A model generated the notes under the pieces. The model had not been told where the DNA came from. It did no database searches and saw nothing but the letters and a program-made list of their open reading frames with translations. Shown here one piece after another: positions 14,515 to 17,797 of a DNA stretch of 17,797 bases. Positions within the stretch are counted from its first letter, which is position 1. Every line of letters starts with the position of its first letter. This stretch comes from Sphingobacterium sp. UBA6711 (GTDB lineage Bacteria > Bacteroidota > Bacteroidia > Sphingobacteriales > Sphingobacteriaceae). The stretch spans positions 4,410-22,206 of the forward strand of contig DKIT01000070.1 of assembly GCA_002454415.1 (NCBI GenBank), read 5' to 3'. The translations under genes and the position numbers were made by a program.

Positions 14515-16821
14515 TTAGAATGGATATCCAATGGCAAGATTAAACATCAGATTATCCTTTCTCCATTTGGAACTACCAAAGTCGATGTCTTTAAATACCC
14601 AGCGTTCCCCTTTGGGTAAATAAGGGATACGGAATGGAATGGACATATCTGTACGAATGATTAGGAAAGTGAAATCAAACCGAAGTCCGGCCCCACCACC
14701 AACAGCAAGTTCATTCAAAAAGTTCTTACTGAACTTACCGCCCGGTTTATTGACATCATCACGCTGCAACCATACGTTACCCGCATCGATAAAGGCCGCC
14801 CAATGAACAAATCCTGCTAATTTGGCCCTATACTCGGTATTCAGTTCCAACTTGATGTCACCGGTTTGGTCGGCATAAAATAGGCCATTGCTTAATTTCT
14901 CGGGAGCAACGGTTCCCGGACCAATAGCACGGGCACCAAAAGCACGAATACTGTTAGGACCACCCACATAATATTGTTTCAAATAAGGAAGTGAACGTGA
15001 GTTGCCATAAGAATAACTTAGTCCTAAGCTCACACGTGAAGCCAGCTGTGAATTCTCCGATAATTTGAGATAATGTCGGCCATCACCACTGATCTTGATG
15101 TATTGAGAGAAATAAGCATCAAATAACTTGAACGTTTTGCCTTTATTAAAGTCTGCCCCTTTGATTAACCCAAGTATATTGCCGGAAAGGTCCAAATTTC
15201 CTTTGAAATAGAAGGTATTTTTCAAATGTTGCTTCATCGTATTTTGAAACGTGAAGTTATAGTTAGGACCAATCGTAAATTGGGGATCAATGGCATGCCT
15301 TAAGGCAGGGATGGTATCCATTTGCTTCTGGTAGTTTTCGGAGATACCTTTGGGTTGAACGTAAGTAATTTCCATCAGCGCAAGATCGTGTTGTTTTTCT
15401 TCAGATTCTTGCCAGATATATCCATAATCCAATGCTATAAAATTTAGTGTATACGCTTTGCGTCGGTTGAGGAATTCATAACGTCCTTTGATATAAGTTT
15501 TGGGAATGAAACGACGCGTCGGATTAATTCTTCCAATAGGAGATAGGATACGTGGGAAGGTTAATGTAGCTTCCATTCCATAACGATAATAACTTGAATT
15601 TAGGTCCGCACTTCCTCCCGTTTGGGTTTCATACCCTCCAAAAACATTAAAACTTAGTTGCTCTGCTCCTTTAAATGCATTCCGTAACGTCCAGTTGACA
15701 TTGACTTCCGTCCCATTGTATACCGAAGCCATCTTCCCCAAAAGTTCTACCCGTAAAGACTTTTTCGGCAGTGGAGTCAGATAATAGTAAACGTCAAGCG
15801 CGTTTGGTACTTCTTTGCTATCGACAAAGTTATTCTTTACGAACTTCCAGCTATTGAGATTCACCAGATGGCTGATGGTTTGATTATGGGCGTTGCGGTT
15901 GTAAACATCACCCGGATTGAAGAATATGTGATTGGCGATTACCGGTTTTCGGTAGGTATGGTTGCGGTCAATAAAATAATAGCTACTATCATAGAGTTCC
16001 GCATTTCGTGTAGATCGTTGGTATCCCGAGCTTGTCTCCGTATAATTCGGGAAAATGTAAATCTTATTGATCTTTGAAGGTACTTTCGCCTGCGCCGGTG
16101 TTTCCTTTTTTACGGTGACATACATGTCGACCCTGTTATTCCGATTTGAACTGTCTACTTGAACCAAGATGTAATCAGGGCTGAAATAATAATACCCTCT
16201 ATTCTTGAGATCATTGTCGATACGGTCACGTTCATTTAGGATTACATCCAAGCTGTAATTCTTACCAACTTGTAGGAGACTTTTATCAGAGCTTGAACGA
16301 ATATCCTTACCCAGTTGAGTGGTGCTGTCAACATCAAATTGAACAGACCTTATGCGGTAGATCAGATTGGGCTTGGCCGTATAATTAATGGTTGCTTTTT
16401 TGTTCTCAACCAACGTGTCTGATTTTACCTCTGCGTTAAAGAAACCAAAGTTTTCTAGACGATTGCGCAGTAGATTTTCATTGTACTCCCGATTGACATC
16501 ACTTAGTAACACCGGTTCTTCGCCAATTTTTTTGAAGAATTTTTTAATGATGTTCTTCCCAGCGGAATCTCCGGCCATATTGTTAAAGTATAGCTTGAAG
16601 GGCACTCCAGCTAAACGTTTATTGGGTTTAGGCATCAAAGCTGCTTCTAGATGGGTCGAAATCTTTTCCTTATTTTCCTTGGAAATGGTGTCCGAATCGA
16701 CTATAACGTTGCCTTTGACATATAGGCTTTCCCCTTCCTTTAAATTCTTTGTCGACGAACAGGATGCTATAAATGCAGCAAAGGAAACTATTCCTATAAT
16801 ATATTTTAGCTTAGCTTGCAT
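14515..16821 (-). CDS. tamL: TamL: lipidated BamA/TamA-family outer-membrane assembly protein
   Basis: 768 residues from ATG at 16821; in-frame ATGs at 16839 and 16845 are alternatives. I prefer 16821 because the signal peptide then starts MQAKLKYIIG and ends in lipobox IASC (Cys21). Together with TamB it helps insert or move proteins and lipids at the outer membrane. After the Cys come POTRA-type domains (to about residue 240; LLRNRLENFGFFNAEV and a VDVTVKK-like YVTVKKETP segment), a linker, then a C-terminal Omp85 barrel with SYSYGNSRSLPYLKQYYVGG, the hallmark GPNSIRAFGARAIGPG region in outline, and a final strand NLAIGYPF ending in Phe. Lipidated TamA variants named TamL are known from Bacteroidota. 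The start overlaps the tamB stop by 11 bases, so the two are co-translated. Confidence 0.92.
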   Translation of the reverse strand: MQAKLKYIIGIVSFAAFIASCSSTKNLKEGESLYVKGNVIVDSDTISKENKEKISTHLEAALMPKPNKRLAGVPFKLYFNNMAGDSAGKNIIKKFFKKIGEEPVLLSDVNREYNENLLRNRLENFGFFNAEVKSDTLVENKKATINYTAKPNLIYRIRSVQFDVDSTTQLGKDIRSSSDKSLLQVGKNYSLDVILNERDRIDNDLKNRGYYYFSPDYILVQVDSSNRNNRVDMYVTVKKETPAQAKVPSKINKIYIFPNYTETSSGYQRSTRNAELYDSSYYFIDRNHTYRKPVIANHIFFNPGDVYNRNAHNQTISHLVNLNSWKFVKNNFVDSKEVPNALDVYYYLTPLPKKSLRVELLGKMASVYNGTEVNVNWTLRNAFKGAEQLSFNVFGGYETQTGGSADLNSSYYRYGMEATLTFPRILSPIGRINPTRRFIPKTYIKGRYEFLNRRKAYTLNFIALDYGYIWQESEEKQHDLALMEITYVQPKGISENYQKQMDTIPALRHAIDPQFTIGPNYNFTFQNTMKQHLKNTFYFKGNLDLSGNILGLIKGADFNKGKTFKLFDAYFSQYIKISGDGRHYLKLSENSQLASRVSLGLSYSYGNSRSLPYLKQYYVGGPNSIRAFGARAIGPGTVAPEKLSNGLFYADQTGDIKLELNTEYRAKLAGFVHWAAFIDAGNVWLQRDDVNKPGGKFSKNFLNELAVGGGAGLRFDFTFLIIRTDMSIPFRIPYLPKGERWVFKDIDFGSSKWRKDNLMFNLAIGYPF

Positions 16822-17797
16822 GATAACTCTTTTCCTCATCTTCATTTTTTATAGCTGTCGTTCTAATTGTATCTAAATCTGATTTTGGACTATCGCTTTT
16901 TGGCGTATTTTTGATGGAGTCCAACTGCTGTTTACGTTTCTCCTTTTCTCGTTCTTCCAAACGTTTTCTGTACTCCGGACTATGGATCATCAAACTGTCT
17001 CGAATTACCGTGCGTACACTATCGCGATAAACAGAATCTGTCTCCATGCGCTCTACATCAAAACGTTTTCTGAAACCGCTACTATTTGTATCGTAATACT
17101 CTTTAAGTTTTTTCGAACTCATCCAGATTTCTTTAAATCTGTTGTAATCCATATTGATGATAAATCCAATTCCGGTCTCCACATATTGACCTTGGAGTGT
17201 GACCTGATATTGGTTTTTACGATATACCCGAGCGAAATAGCGGCCATCTTGGGAAAGTTGATAATCTAACTGAATATCGCCCGCAATGTTGTTGGCAGTT
17301 TCTCCCGGGCGCGTATTGCCTTCAACTTCGAAATTGGATCCAACGGTAATTTTTAACCGGTCGTTGAGTAGCATCTTTGAGACACCAATATTTAAGTCTG
17401 TTCTTGTTTGACCTGCACCTGTCGCATAATCCTCTTCAGAAGTTAAATTGAAATCCAATTCAATACCAGTGATCAGTTCAGAAGCCAATCTATTCAACTG
17501 ACCGCTTAAGAATGAACTGATGCTATTCCTAACAATAGCTTCGGTACCGCCACCACCGGATAAACTTTCAAATGGATTGGTGGACATAAAGCGTCCGAGC
17601 ACAATCAGCGAAAATACCTGTTTGTTGAGCTCTGAAGGATTTTCGCGTAATGTAGTCAACGCGTTATTTACCTTACTAATTACATCCTGGGAAACAACGG
17701 AATTGTTTTCGTCCAAGTCGATGTCAAAATTCAGTTGGGGCTGGAACAATTTGTCTGTAATCTTCAACAAGACATTGAAAGGAATACGTTGCTTGTC
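16811..17797 (-). CDS. tamB: TamB, C-terminal part (5' end outside window)
   Basis: The frame is open from the window edge to TAA at 16811-16813: 328 residues of the C terminus. A TTG at 17770 is not the start, since the frame continues upstream with DKQRIPFNVLL. TamB is the long inner-membrane-anchored periplasmic protein that partners TamA/TamL. The visible part is the family's conserved C-terminal domain (DUF490/PF04357): PQLNFDIDLDEN, VFSLIVLGRFM, a Gly-rich turn, then beta strands LNIGVSKMLLNDRLKITVG and IQLDYQLSQDGRYFARVYRKN in order, and the closing strand GIGFIINMDYNRFKEIW. About 100 charged residues follow this strand (RKRLEEREKEKRKQQ and more), beyond the point where E. coli TamB ends. 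Confidence 0.92.
   Translation of the reverse strand, partial: DKQRIPFNVLLKITDKLFQPQLNFDIDLDENNSVVSQDVISKVNNALTTLRENPSELNKQVFSLIVLGRFMSTNPFESLSGGGGTEAIVRNSISSFLSGQLNRLASELITGIELDFNLTSEEDYATGAGQTRTDLNIGVSKMLLNDRLKITVGSNFEVEGNTRPGETANNIAGDIQLDYQLSQDGRYFARVYRKNQYQVTLQGQYVETGIGFIINMDYNRFKEIWMSSKKLKEYYDTNSSGFRKRFDVERMETDSVYRDSVRTVIRDSLMIHSPEYRKRLEEREKEKRKQQLDSIKNTPKSDSPKSDLDTIRTTAIKNEDEEKSYHAS

Noticed and set aside
16388..16876. Plus-strand reading frame of 162 codons
   Set aside because: It is antisense to the tamL 5' part, which has a lipobox and POTRA-type sequence; the antisense protein is low-complexity Ser/Leu/Phe.

Overview
The window looks like a chromosomal segment from a Bacteroidota bacterium, most likely family Sphingobacteriaceae (Sphingobacterium-like; the genus is inference). 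It is AT-rich. Its promoters fit the Bacteroidota consensus TTTG-N19-21-TAnnTTTG, almost no gene has a Shine-Dalgarno sequence, one lipoprotein carries a Bacteroidota-type surface-export signal (Cys-Ser-Lys-Asp-Asp-Asp), and TamA is present in the lipidated TamL form typical of the phylum. No tRNA, rRNA, CRISPR array, insertion sequence or phage gene was seen.

Layout. (1) 1-1415, minus strand: a lipoprotein gene joined by an ATGA stop/start overlap to a secreted protein that runs off the left edge and has the sequence pattern of thiol-activated, cholesterol-dependent cytolysins (CDC/CDC-like pore formers). This two-gene unit is the most unusual coding content of the window. A divergent outer-membrane beta-barrel gene (1687-2319, plus) lies beside it. 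(2) 2414-6010, minus strand: the str ribosomal operon rpsL-rpsG-fusA-rpsJ, with a near-consensus promoter at 6059-6089 and a bidirectional terminator directly after rpsJ, so the usual rplC continuation of the S10 operon is absent here. rpsG has a strong Shine-Dalgarno sequence, and hairpins fill the rpsG-fusA and fusA-rpsJ gaps. (3) 6011-6855: an 845-base gene-free stretch holding an inverted repeat around the str promoter and a dense cluster of about six hairpins with an internal direct repeat. (4) 6856-9544: a small predicted surface lipoprotein (plus) converging through a bidirectional terminator on RNase R (minus). (5) 9834-11189, minus: a Fur-family regulator and a small transaldolase. 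(6) 11373-13065: an MFS exporter (plus) converging on an orphan retropepsin-like aspartic protease (minus). (7) 13257-14195, minus: malate dehydrogenase. (8) 14515-17797, minus: tamL and the 3' end of tamB, the two halves of the envelope translocation and assembly module, overlapping in translation.

Working together: most of the window is housekeeping (translation, RNA decay, central carbon metabolism, outer-membrane assembly). The accessory part is the cytolysin-like/lipoprotein pair at the left edge, directly downstream of the str operon. The cytolysin-like gene has its start and signal peptide here but lacks its C-terminal membrane-recognition domain, which lies outside the window, so its pore-forming ability cannot be judged from this sequence.
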